A DNA stretch of 64,000 nt, taken from NCBI GenBank assembly GCA_021794095.1, contig JAJYRN010000005.1, positions 124,001-188,000 on the forward strand, read 5' to 3'. A model generated the notes under the pieces. It was given only the letters and a program-made list of their open reading frames with translations, did not search any database and had not been told where the DNA came from. This stretch comes from Acidobacteriota bacterium. GTDB lineage: Bacteria; Acidobacteriota; Holophagae; Holophagales; Holophagaceae. The position numbers and the translations under genes are program-made. Below, piece after piece: positions 36,627-44,759 of this stretch (position 1 is its first letter; the number at the start of each line of letters is the position of its first letter).

Positions 36627-38276
36627 ATGACGCCCTCGCTCCCTCTGCCTACGGGCATCCATTTCACGCAACCGCTCACCCCCGTGGCCGGTTCACTCCT
36701 GCCTTCCTTTTTGGTGGCTGCCCTCCCCATCGTGGTAGCCCTGGTGATGCTGGGCGTGCTGCGCCGACCTGCCTGGCTGGCCTCCCTGGTCGGCCTGCTG
36801 ATCGGCCTCGTCATCGCCGTGGCGGTCTGGGGCATGCCGCTGGGCCTCGCCTTCAATTCGGTGGCTGCGGGCATGGCGCTGGCGCTGGTGCCGGTGATGT
36901 GGATCGTATTCAGCGCCCTGCTGCTCTACAACATTGCCGTTACCTCCGGTCGTTTCGAACTGTTCCGGCAGTGGATGCTGGACCATCTGCCCGACGATCG
37001 GCGCCTGGTGCTGCTGGTGGTGGCCTTCTCCTTCGGCTGCCTGCTGGAAGGCATCGCCGGCTTCGGCACCCCGGTGGCCATCTCCAGTGCCCTGCTCATC
37101 GGCCTGGGGTTCCCGGTGCTGGACGCCCTGACCTATACCCTCATCTTCAACACGGCCCCCGTGGCCTTCGGGGCCCTGGGCGTGCCGATCACCGTGCTCG
37201 GAGCGGTAACCGGCATGCATCCCGAAACCCTCGGGGCCATGGTCGGACGGCAGCTGCCCTTCTTCGCCTTCCTGATGCCCTTCTACGTGGTGGGCATGTA
37301 CGGCGGCCTGAAGTCCATCGCCAAGCTCTGGCCCGCCCTGCTGGTCTCCGGCGGCAGCTTCGCCGCGACCCAGTTCGTCACGTCCAACTACATCAGTTAC
37401 CAGCTCACCGATGTGCTGGCTTCGCTGGTGTCGTTGATCGTCACCGTGGCCTTCCTCAAGGCCTGGAAGCCCGAGCCTGACCCGGCCTTCGCGGTGGTGC
37501 GCACCGAGCCCACCGAGCCCCGCACCGGCCACGTGGGCTATGGGGGCTGGATGCCGTGGATCGTGGTATCGGTGGTGGTGATCGTCTGGATCAACCTCAA
37601 GCTCTTCCTGATCGGCGAGACCAAGGTGCTCTGGCCGGGCCTGGACAACGCCGTGTTCATCAGCCTCTACCACAAGCCCTATGCGGCCATTTGGGACTTC
37701 CAGCCCATGGGCACGGGGACGGCCATCCTGCTTGCGGCCGTGCTGACCAGCCTCTGGACGAAGGTGGGCCTCCACGGATTCCTGGCTTCCGTGCGGCAGA
37801 CCTGGGTGCAGACCCGCATCGCCATCGCCACGGTGATGATGATCGTGGGCCTGGCCTACCTGCTCAACTACTCGGGCATGAGCTACACCCTGGGCCTGGG
37901 CGTGGCGTCCACGGGCGCGATGTTCCCGCTGCTGTCGGCCTTCCTGGGCTGGATCGCCGTCTTCCTCTCCGGCAGCGACACCTCGGGCAACGCCCTCTTC
38001 GGCAACCTGCAGGTGGTGGCCTCCCACCAGCTGAACCTGAACCCGGTGCTGATGGCCGCCACCAACTCCTCGGGCGGCGTGATGGGCAAGATGATCTCGC
38101 CCCAGAACATCGCCACCGGCGTCTCCACCACCTCACTCAAGGGGCAGGAGGGCGTGGTGTTCGCTCGGACCTTCTGGCACAGCATCCTCCTCACCGTGCT
38201 GCTGGGCATCCTCGTCCTGCTGCAGCAGCATGTGCTGAGCTGGATGATTCCCGTGCTGAAGGCCGTTCATCCCTGA
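36627..38276 (+). CDS. lldP: L-lactate permease (LctP family)
   Basis: 549 aa; the ATG follows GGAGG and lies 67 bp after the -10. Twelve or more hydrophobic segments. Family landmarks are CLLEGIAGFGTPVAIS, IFNTAPVAFGALGVPI, SYTLGLGVASTGAMFPLLS, FLSGSDTSGNALFGNLQVV and NSSGGVMGKMISPQNIATG. It imports lactate (and possibly glycolate) with protons. First gene of lldP-dld-lutABC, the same content as the Shewanella lactate cluster with Dld-II and LldEFG. Confidence 0.96.
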   Translation: MTPSLPLPTGIHFTQPLTPVAGSLLPSFLVAALPIVVALVMLGVLRRPAWLASLVGLLIGLVIAVAVWGMPLGLAFNSVAAGMALALVPVMWIVFSALLLYNIAVTSGRFELFRQWMLDHLPDDRRLVLLVVAFSFGCLLEGIAGFGTPVAISSALLIGLGFPVLDALTYTLIFNTAPVAFGALGVPITVLGAVTGMHPETLGAMVGRQLPFFAFLMPFYVVGMYGGLKSIAKLWPALLVSGGSFAATQFVTSNYISYQLTDVLASLVSLIVTVAFLKAWKPEPDPAFAVVRTEPTEPRTGHVGYGGWMPWIVVSVVVIVWINLKLFLIGETKVLWPGLDNAVFISLYHKPYAAIWDFQPMGTGTAILLAAVLTSLWTKVGLHGFLASVRQTWVQTRIAIATVMMIVGLAYLLNYSGMSYTLGLGVASTGAMFPLLSAFLGWIAVFLSGSDTSGNALFGNLQVVASHQLNLNPVLMAATNSSGGVMGKMISPQNIATGVSTTSLKGQEGVVFARTFWHSILLTVLLGILVLLQQHVLSWMIPVLKAVHP

Positions 38277-38284
38277 CCCTGGAG

Positions 38285-38318
38285 GGGTCCCGCCGGCGGC
38301 CCCTCGCCGGCGGGACCC
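38285..38318 (+). terminator. Strong hairpin between permease and dehydrogenase genes
   Basis: GGGTCCCGCCGGCG and its complement form a perfect 14-bp stem with a 6-nt loop, 9 bp after the lldP stop and 33 bp before the dld start. No real T-run follows (TTCCCG). It may partially terminate or protect the permease mRNA 3' end, setting different levels of transporter and enzymes. Confidence 0.5.
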
Positions 38319-38350
38319 TTCCCGCCCCCGTCGCCTCTAGGAAGCCTTTC

Positions 38351-41206
38351 ATGAACACCGCTCCAGCCCCCGTCCTCCGGGAAGCCCTCGCGGCCATCGT
38401 CGGCCCGGATCGCGTCCTGGACCGTCCAGTGGACCGGATCGCCTTCGCCTCGGACGCGAGCTTCTACCGCCTCATCCCCAAGGCTGTCGTCCTCGCGGGG
38501 AGCGTGGACGAGGTCCGCGCCCTTTTCGCCCTGAGCCGGGAACGGCGGATCCCCATGACCTTCCGCGCGGCCGGCACCAGCCTGTCGGGCCAGGCGGTCA
38601 CGGACGGTCTCCTGGTGGAGGTGGCCCGCCATTGGCGGGGCATCCAGGTCCTCGATCGGGGCGCCCGGGTGAGGGTCCAGCCCGGCGTCATCGGCGCCCA
38701 CGTGAACCACGCCCTGCGGCTCTTCCGGGCGAAGATGGGCCCCGACCCGGCGTCCATCGCCACCTGCACCGTGGGCGGCATTCTCTCCAACAACTCCAGC
38801 GGCATGTGCTGCGGCGTGGTTCAGAACGCCTACCACACGCTGGAATCGCTGACCTTCGTGCTGCCCTCCGGCACCGTGATCGACACGGCCGCACCCGAGG
38901 CGGATGAGGCCTTCCTCCAGGCGGAACCGGCCCTGGCCGAGGGCCTGCTGAAGCTCAAGGCCGAGATCGAAGCCGACCGCCCGCTGGCCGAGCGCATCCG
39001 GGCCAAGTACCAGATGAAGAACACCACGGGCTATTCCCTCAACGCCTTCATTGACTTTGACCGCCCCGTGGACATCTTCCGGCACCTGCTCGTGGGCTCC
39101 GAGGGCACCCTGGCCTTCATCGCGGAGGCCGTGCTGAAGTCCGTGCCGGATCTGCCGGTGAAGGTGACGGGCTTCCTGATCTTTCCGGATCTCCACGCCG
39201 CCTGCGCGGCCATCGTGCCCCTGCGAGATGCGGGCGCCGCGGCCCTGGAGCTGCTGGACCGGGCCTCGCTGCGCTCCGTGGAGACCCAGGAGGGCGTCCC
39301 GGCCGGCATCAAGGCCCTGCCCGAGGGTGCCGCCGCCCTCCTGGTGGAATTCCAGGGCGCCGATGAGGGGACCCGGGCCGATCTGGAACGGGCCGCCCTC
39401 GCCGCGGCCGCGGACCTGAAGCTCCTGGAGCCCGCCCGCTTCACCCACGATCCTGGCGAGCAGGCCCTGATGTGGAAGCTCCGCTCGGGCACCTTCCCCT
39501 CCGTGGGGGCGGTTCGGAAGCGGGGCACCACCGTGCTCATCGAGGACGTGGCCTTCCCCGTCGAGCGCCTGGCCGACGCCGCCGTGGACCTCACGCGGCT
39601 CTTCGCCAAGCACAGGTACGATGAGGCCATCCTCTTCGGCCACGCCAAGGACGGCAACCTGCACTTCGTCATCACCCAATCCTTCAACGATCCGAAGGAG
39701 GTGGCGCGCTACGCCGCCCTCATTGACGACGTGGTGGAGCTGGTGGTGAAGAAGTACGACGGGGCCCTCAAGGCGGAGCACGGCACGGGCCGCAACATGG
39801 CGCCCTTCGTGGAGGCCGAGTGGGGCCCCGAGGCCAAGGCCGTCATGGAGCGCCTCAAGGCCCTGGTGGACCCGGATCATCTGCTGAACCCCGGCGTCAT
39901 CCTCAACGCCGATCCCCACTGCCACCTGTCCGACCTGAAGCCCATGCCCGGCGTGGAGGAGGAGGTGGATAAGTGCATCGAGTGCGGGTACTGCGAACCC
40001 AAGTGCCCCAGCCGCGAGCTCACCCTCACGCCCCGGCAGCGCATCGTGGTGCGCCGGGAGATGGCGCGGCTCGAAACCAGCCGCGAGCACCCCGCCCTGC
40101 TGGCCTCCCTGCGGGGGGCCTTCCCCTACATGGGCGTGGAGACCTGCGCCGTGGACGGCCTCTGCGCCACGGCCTGCCCTGTGGGCATTGACACGGGCCA
40201 GCTCACCAAGCGGTTCCGCCGGGCCAGCCACAGCCGCCGTGCCCAGAGGATCGCCCTCGCCGTGGCCCGGCACTTCGCCACCGTGGAACCGGCCCTGCGC
40301 TTGGCCCTTCGCACGGGCCACGCCGTCCAGGGCCTCTTCGGGCCCCGGGCCATGCCCTTCATCACCCGCGTGATGAAGGCCTTCGGCGCCTCTCACCAGT
40401 GGAGCCCGGAGATGCCGAAACCCGCCAAGGCTCCCCTGCCCCGCACCTCCCCGGAAGGGGCCCAGGCCATCTACTTCCCGGCCTGCATCTCCCGGATGAT
40501 GGGGCACCTGCCCGGTGAGCCCGATGACCTGAGCCTCGTGGAGGCCCTGGTGCGGGTGGCCGAGCGGGCCGGCGTGCCGGTCCACATTCCCCCGGACGTC
40601 GAAGGCACCTGCTGCGGCGTGCCCTTCAGCTCCAAGGGCTACGACGAGGCCCACCGCTACTCGGTGAACCGGGCCATCGAGCAGTTCTGGGCCTGGAGCC
40701 GGGAGGGCGCCCTGCCCGTCGTCATGGACACCAGCCCCTGCACCCACGGCATGCTCACCAGCCGCGCCTATCTCACGCTTGAGAACCAGGCGAAGTTCGA
40801 CCAGCTGCGAATCCTGGACAGCACCGCCTTCGCCCACGACCTGCTGCTGCCCCGCCTCCAGGTCACGCGGAAACTGGGATCGGTGGTCCTCCACCCCGTC
40901 TGCTCCGTCACCAAGATGAACCTCCTGCCCAAGCTGGGGGGCGTGGCCCGGGCCTGTGCCGACCAGGTGACCGTGCCCCGGGATGCCGGCTGCTGCGGCT
41001 TCGCGGGCGACCGGGGCTTCACCCACCCCGAGCTGACGGCCTCCGCCACGAAACACGAGGCCCGGGAGGTGAAGGCCGGGCACTTCGACGGCGCCTTCGC
41101 CAGCAGCCGCACCTGCGAGGTGGGCCTGGCCCGTTCCACGGGGGAAACCTACCGCAGCTTTCTATACTTGCTGGAATCCGCCACCCGACCGGAGGCCGCC
41201 CAGTGA
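38351..41206 (+). CDS. FAD/Fe-S D-lactate dehydrogenase (Dld-II/GlcD-GlcF fusion type)
   Basis: 951 aa. N-terminal FAD_binding_4 domain with FRAAGTSLSGQAVTDGLLV, CTVGGILSNNSSGMCCG and VGSEGTLAFIAEAVL; FAD-oxidase C domain with ILFGHAKDGNLHFVIT and EHGTGRNMAPFV. Then ferredoxin clusters (CIECGYCEPKCPSRE; CAVDGLCATACPVGID) and two CCG domains (EGTCCGVPFSSKG; DAGCCGFAGDRG). This architecture matches the quinone-linked Dld-II of Shewanella, encoded beside LldEFG. It oxidises D-lactate (or glycolate-like 2-hydroxyacids) at the inner membrane. It ends by overlapping lutA (GTGA). Confidence 0.9.
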   Translation: MNTAPAPVLREALAAIVGPDRVLDRPVDRIAFASDASFYRLIPKAVVLAGSVDEVRALFALSRERRIPMTFRAAGTSLSGQAVTDGLLVEVARHWRGIQVLDRGARVRVQPGVIGAHVNHALRLFRAKMGPDPASIATCTVGGILSNNSSGMCCGVVQNAYHTLESLTFVLPSGTVIDTAAPEADEAFLQAEPALAEGLLKLKAEIEADRPLAERIRAKYQMKNTTGYSLNAFIDFDRPVDIFRHLLVGSEGTLAFIAEAVLKSVPDLPVKVTGFLIFPDLHAACAAIVPLRDAGAAALELLDRASLRSVETQEGVPAGIKALPEGAAALLVEFQGADEGTRADLERAALAAAADLKLLEPARFTHDPGEQALMWKLRSGTFPSVGAVRKRGTTVLIEDVAFPVERLADAAVDLTRLFAKHRYDEAILFGHAKDGNLHFVITQSFNDPKEVARYAALIDDVVELVVKKYDGALKAEHGTGRNMAPFVEAEWGPEAKAVMERLKALVDPDHLLNPGVILNADPHCHLSDLKPMPGVEEEVDKCIECGYCEPKCPSRELTLTPRQRIVVRREMARLETSREHPALLASLRGAFPYMGVETCAVDGLCATACPVGIDTGQLTKRFRRASHSRRAQRIALAVARHFATVEPALRLALRTGHAVQGLFGPRAMPFITRVMKAFGASHQWSPEMPKPAKAPLPRTSPEGAQAIYFPACISRMMGHLPGEPDDLSLVEALVRVAERAGVPVHIPPDVEGTCCGVPFSSKGYDEAHRYSVNRAIEQFWAWSREGALPVVMDTSPCTHGMLTSRAYLTLENQAKFDQLRILDSTAFAHDLLLPRLQVTRKLGSVVLHPVCSVTKMNLLPKLGGVARACADQVTVPRDAGCCGFAGDRGFTHPELTASATKHEAREVKAGHFDGAFASSRTCEVGLARSTGETYRSFLYLLESATRPEAAQ

Positions 41207-41949
41207 ACGCCGCCACGCCCACGAAGGCCTATTTCTACGGCACCTGCCTGGTGGACCTCTTCTTCCCGGACGCCGGGATGGCCGGCATCCAGCTGCTCCA
41301 GCGGGCCGGCGTGGAGGTGGTCTTCCCCGAGGGCCAGACCTGCTGCGGCCAGCCCGCCTACAACTGCGGCTTCTTCGAGGAGGCCCGGGCCGTGGCCCGC
41401 ACCCAAGTGGCCCTCTTCCCCCAGGATCTGCCGGTCATCCTGCCCTCCGGCAGCTGCGCCGGGATGATGAAGCACCACTACCCCGACCTCTTCCGGGGCC
41501 AGCCGGAGGAGGCGGCCGTGCGGGCCTTCAGCGCCCGGGTGTACGAGCTCACCCAGTTCCTGGTGGACGTGCTGGATGTGAAGCTGGAGGATCTGGGCCA
41601 GCCCGTGAAGGTCACCTGGCACAGTTCCTGTCACGCCCTGCGGGACCTGGGCCTGAAGGGACAGCCCCAGGCGCTCATTGGCCAACTGGCCCACGTGGAG
41701 CTGGCGCCCCTGGCCCGGGAGCGGGAGTGCTGCGGCTTCGGCGGCACCTTCTCCGTGCGCCATCCCGAGATTTCCGGTGCCATGGCCTGCGACAAGGCCG
41801 AGGATGCCCTGGCCACGGGCGCCTCGGTGGTGCTCTCCACGGACGGCGGCTGCCTCCTCAACGTGAAGGGCGTACTGGAGGCCCAGGCGGCGCCCCTGCG
41901 CGTCCAGCACATCGCCGAGTTCCTGTGGGAGCGCACCCATGCACGGTGA
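41203..41949 (+). CDS. lutA: L-lactate utilization protein LutA (LldE)
   Basis: 248 aa, GTG start overlapping the dld stop. Two CCG domains: FYGTCLVDLFFPDAG with GQTCCGQPAYNCG, and WHSSCHALRDLGLKG with ERECCGFGGTFSVRHPEIS. These Cys-rich units bind Fe-S clusters or heterodisulfide-type centres. LutABC together oxidise L-lactate to pyruvate. Confidence 0.95.
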   Translation: MNAATPTKAYFYGTCLVDLFFPDAGMAGIQLLQRAGVEVVFPEGQTCCGQPAYNCGFFEEARAVARTQVALFPQDLPVILPSGSCAGMMKHHYPDLFRGQPEEAAVRAFSARVYELTQFLVDVLDVKLEDLGQPVKVTWHSSCHALRDLGLKGQPQALIGQLAHVELAPLARERECCGFGGTFSVRHPEISGAMACDKAEDALATGASVVLSTDGGCLLNVKGVLEAQAAPLRVQHIAEFLWERTHAR

Positions 41950-43471
41950 GACCGACATGAACGAGGGGGGACCGTCCGGCCGCTTCGCGCCCTCTGCGTC
42001 CCCCCTCGTGCACCCCCACGGGGTGACCGAGCGAAGCCCGGCCACCCCGTCTGATCCGAGCTTCCGCGCCTCCGCCACCCGGGCCCTGGGTGACGCCCAG
42101 CTCCGGGCCAACTTCCGCCGGGCCATGGACGGGCTCATGGCCAAGCGGGCCGCCCAGTTCCCGGATCCCGGGGATCTCCAGGCGCTGCGCGACCTGGGCA
42201 CCGCCGTCCGCGCCCGCAGCCTCCTGCGCCTGCCCGAGCTGCTGGAGCAGCTGGAGGCCAGCTGCGCCCGCAACGGCATCCGGGTCCACTGGGCGGAGAC
42301 CTGCGACCAGGCCAACGCCATCGTTCTCGGCCTCCTGAAGGCCAAGGGCGCCACCCGGGTGGTGAAGGGCAAGAGCATGGTCTCCGAGGAGATGCACCTC
42401 AACGCCTTCCTGGAGGCCCACGGCATCGAGTCCCTGGAATCGGACCTGGGCGAGTACATCATCCAGCTCGACCACGAGACGCCCAGCCACATCATCATGC
42501 CGGCCATCCACAAGAACAAAGGCCAGATCGCCCGGCAGTTCAGCCAGAAGATCAAGGACGCGACGTACACAGAGGACGTGGACGAGCTCACGGCCCTGGC
42601 CCGCAAGGTGCTGCGCCAGAAGTTCCTGGAGGCGGACGCCGGGCTCTCCGGGGTCAACTTCGCCGTGGCCGAGACTGGGACCCTCTGTCTGGTGGAGAAC
42701 GAGGGCAACGGTCGCATGAGCACCCACGTGCCGCCCCTGCACATCGCCGTGATGGGCCTGGAGAAGGTGGTGGCGCGACTGGAGGACGTGGCGCCCCTCT
42801 ACGCCCTGCTCACCCGCTCGGCCACGGGCCAGCCCGCGACCACCTATCTCAACCTGATCAGCGGCCCCCGAGCGAAGGATGAGATGGACGGTCCCCGGGA
42901 GGTCCACCTGGTCATCCTGGACAACGGCCGGTCGCGGATCTACGGCGATCCCCAGCTCCAGGCCACGCTCCGCTGCATCCGCTGCGGGGCCTGCATGAAC
43001 CACTGCCCGGTCTACACCCGCGTGGGCGGCCATGCCTACGAGGCCGTCTATCCGGGCCCCATCGGCACGATCCTCACGCCGCAGATGGAGGGCGTGGGCC
43101 GGCGCCACGACCTCATCCACGGCTCCAGCCTCTGCGGCGCCTGCAGCGAGGTCTGCCCCGTGGAGATCCCCATCCCCGACATCCTCGTGCGCCTGCGCCG
43201 GGAGGCCACCCATGCCGACGCCGGCTCGAAAGTGGCCGGCAAGGGGACCGGCCAAACGATGACGGAAGACTTGGCCTGGCGGGCCTGGGCGGCTGTCCTG
43301 AAACGGCCGCGCCTCTACCGCCTCTCCGCCTGGTTCGCCACCCGTTTCCGAGGCCTCATCCCAGGTGGCATGCCCCTGCTCAAGGCCTGGACGATGTCCC
43401 GGACCACGCCCCTGCCCGCCCCGCGCTCCCTGCAGGAACGGATCCGGAAGGGGGGACTGCCCCATGTCTGA
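41939..43471 (+). CDS. lutB: L-lactate utilization iron-sulfur protein LutB (LldF)
   Basis: 510 aa; the start at 41939 overlaps lutA by 11 bp, with an ATG at 41957 as alternative. LUD domain (VKGKSMVSEEMHLNAFLEAH; AVAETGTLCLVENEGNGRMS) followed by two 4Fe-4S motifs (CIRCGACMNHCPVY; CGACSEVCPVEIPIPDIL) and a C-terminal DUF3390 helix. The low-complexity first 40 residues are not typical of the family. Subunit of the LutABC complex. Confidence 0.95.
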   Translation: MHGETDMNEGGPSGRFAPSASPLVHPHGVTERSPATPSDPSFRASATRALGDAQLRANFRRAMDGLMAKRAAQFPDPGDLQALRDLGTAVRARSLLRLPELLEQLEASCARNGIRVHWAETCDQANAIVLGLLKAKGATRVVKGKSMVSEEMHLNAFLEAHGIESLESDLGEYIIQLDHETPSHIIMPAIHKNKGQIARQFSQKIKDATYTEDVDELTALARKVLRQKFLEADAGLSGVNFAVAETGTLCLVENEGNGRMSTHVPPLHIAVMGLEKVVARLEDVAPLYALLTRSATGQPATTYLNLISGPRAKDEMDGPREVHLVILDNGRSRIYGDPQLQATLRCIRCGACMNHCPVYTRVGGHAYEAVYPGPIGTILTPQMEGVGRRHDLIHGSSLCGACSEVCPVEIPIPDILVRLRREATHADAGSKVAGKGTGQTMTEDLAWRAWAAVLKRPRLYRLSAWFATRFRGLIPGGMPLLKAWTMSRTTPLPAPRSLQERIRKGGLPHV

Positions 43472-44138
43472 CGCCCGTGCCGCCATCCTGGCTCGCCTGC
43501 GGTCCTCCGGCTCCGGCGGCCCCCTTCCGGACCTCGACACCGCCGTGCTCGAGCGCCGGCACTGGTCGGCCGCCGAGCGGGTGCAGCGCCTGCGCCAGGG
43601 CATGGCGTCCGTCCACACCGAGTTCCTGGAGGCCCGGCCGGAGGATTGGCCCGCCGTCCTCCGCGCCTTCTGCGAGCGGGAGGGCCTCCGGACCCTCCTC
43701 TTCGGGCCCGCCACAGAGGCCGGACACCGGCTGGTGGAAGCCATGGCCGGTTCCCCCACCGCCCTGCGTCCCTACGACGCCCCGGTGGAGACCTTCAAGA
43801 CCGAGCTGTTCCAGTCGGTGGATGCGGGCTTCACCACCACCGTGGGCGGCGTGGCCGAAACCGGCGGCCTCCTGCTGGAACCCGGCCCCCGGGAGCCGCG
43901 CCTCCTCTCCCTGGTGCCGCCCCTGCACCTCGCCCTGCTGCCCACCTCGACCCTCCACGACACCCTCTGGTCCGCCATCCGGGCCCTGGGCTGGGGCCAG
44001 GCCCCGCCCCCCAACGCCCTCATGATCTCCGGTCCCAGCAAGACCGCCGACATCGAGCAGACCCTGGCCTACGGCGTCCATGGCCCCAAGCGCCTCGTCG
44101 TGATCCTCGTCCACGATCTCCCCGGAACTCCCGCATAG
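43464..44138 (+). CDS. lutC: L-lactate utilization protein LutC (LldG)
   Basis: 224 aa, ATG overlapping the lutB 3' end by 8 bp. LUD (DUF162) domain with GFTTTVGGVAETGGLLLEPG, RLLSLVPPLHLALL and MISGPSKTADIEQTLAYGVH. Third subunit of the lactate-oxidising complex. Ends 36 bp before the tRNA-Met gene. Confidence 0.95.
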   Translation: MSDARAAILARLRSSGSGGPLPDLDTAVLERRHWSAAERVQRLRQGMASVHTEFLEARPEDWPAVLRAFCEREGLRTLLFGPATEAGHRLVEAMAGSPTALRPYDAPVETFKTELFQSVDAGFTTTVGGVAETGGLLLEPGPREPRLLSLVPPLHLALLPTSTLHDTLWSAIRALGWGQAPPPNALMISGPSKTADIEQTLAYGVHGPKRLVVILVHDLPGTPA

Positions 44139-44164
44139 ACGAAGACCCGCGCCCCCGCTACACT
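44136..44164 (+). promoter_or_regulatory. tRNA-Met promoter
   Basis: TAGACG (44136-44141), 17-bp spacer, TACACT (44159-44164), placing the start about 11 bp before the mature tRNA. The same TACACT box precedes the tRNA-Ile2 gene. Confidence 0.5.
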
Positions 44165-44174
44165 GTTCCTCCGC

Positions 44175-44251
44175 GGCTGGGTAGCTCAGGTGGTTAGAGC
44201 GAGGGTCTCATAATCCCTAGGTCGGCAGTTCGAGTCTGCCTCCAGCCACCA
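44175..44251 (+). tRNA. tRNA-Met (CAU, elongator)
   Basis: 77 nt including an encoded CCA. Acceptor GGCTGGG/TCCAGCC, D arm TAGCTCAGGTGGTTAGAGC, anticodon loop CTCATAA, T arm GGCAGTTCGAGTCTGCC. The G1-C72 pair excludes an initiator, and the body resembles an elongator Met tRNA rather than Ile2. The last anticodon-stem position is a T-T mismatch. Confidence 0.88.
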
Positions 44252-44261
44252 CCACAAGGAA

Positions 44262-44294
44262 AGCCCCGTCACCACTCGGTTTCGGGGTTCTTTT
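44262..44294 (+). terminator. Intrinsic terminator after tRNA-Met
   Basis: AGCCCCG (44262-44268) pairs with CGGGGTT (44283-44289, one G-T), followed by CTTTT (44290-44294). It lies 11 nt after the tRNA. Confidence 0.7.
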
Positions 44295-44704
44295 CTGAAA
44301 TGATGCGTTCAACACTTGGAAGCATGCATCCAGGGCCGGAACCGCCAAGCGCAGGGGCTAAGCGTAGGGTTTTTCTGGGAGCGGCTTTCAAAGCCACTCC
44401 AAGCATCGGGCCGTGACGATCGACCACGGGGTACCCTAGCGGCGCTTATTCGTATTGCTACCGATTTGCTGCGGCCTGGGCCCGCGTTCTGGAGCACCAG
44501 ATGCGGCTCGCCGTGGCGCGGAGGCTCGCCCGGTACGCCTTCAAACCAGAGGCATTTACAGAGGGGGCGGCTATGTCATGGCCTGCAGCAGCAGGCCGAA
44601 TCGCCCTGTGCGGTGGTTCGGGTCGGGCGCCCCGGTGAGCGGCCGAAGGCCCGGAATCCTCTGGGCGGCCAGGGTATGAGGATACGGGTTCGATCCATTG
44701 ATGC
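44295..44704. other. Gene-poor intergenic region of about 400 bp
   Basis: No reading frame with a recognisable domain, no tRNA-like fold and no clear repeat. Short open frames run through 44455-44679, but their translations look random and lack ribosome-binding sites. It may hold a decayed gene or a long leader for the aromatic amino acid operon. Confidence 0.5.
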
Positions 44705-44710
44705 TAAAAT
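44705..44710 (+). promoter_or_regulatory. Possible -10 box of the phhA operon
   Basis: TAAAAT, 50 bp before the phhA start and the most AT-rich hexamer in the region. No convincing -35 is seen at 16-18 bp, so activation by a regulator would be needed if this is the promoter. Confidence 0.35.
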
Positions 44711-44759
44711 AGAGTCTTATGGGTCGCGGCACCCTGGATCCGCGCCCTCCGGAGGCAGC

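Noticed and set aside
38267-41083. 938-codon minus-strand frame opposite dld
   Set aside because: His/Gly-rich antisense translation of a gene with many clear motifs.
44455-44679. Possible small gene before phhA
   Set aside because: No recognisable motif, no ribosome-binding site, composition typical of chance frames.
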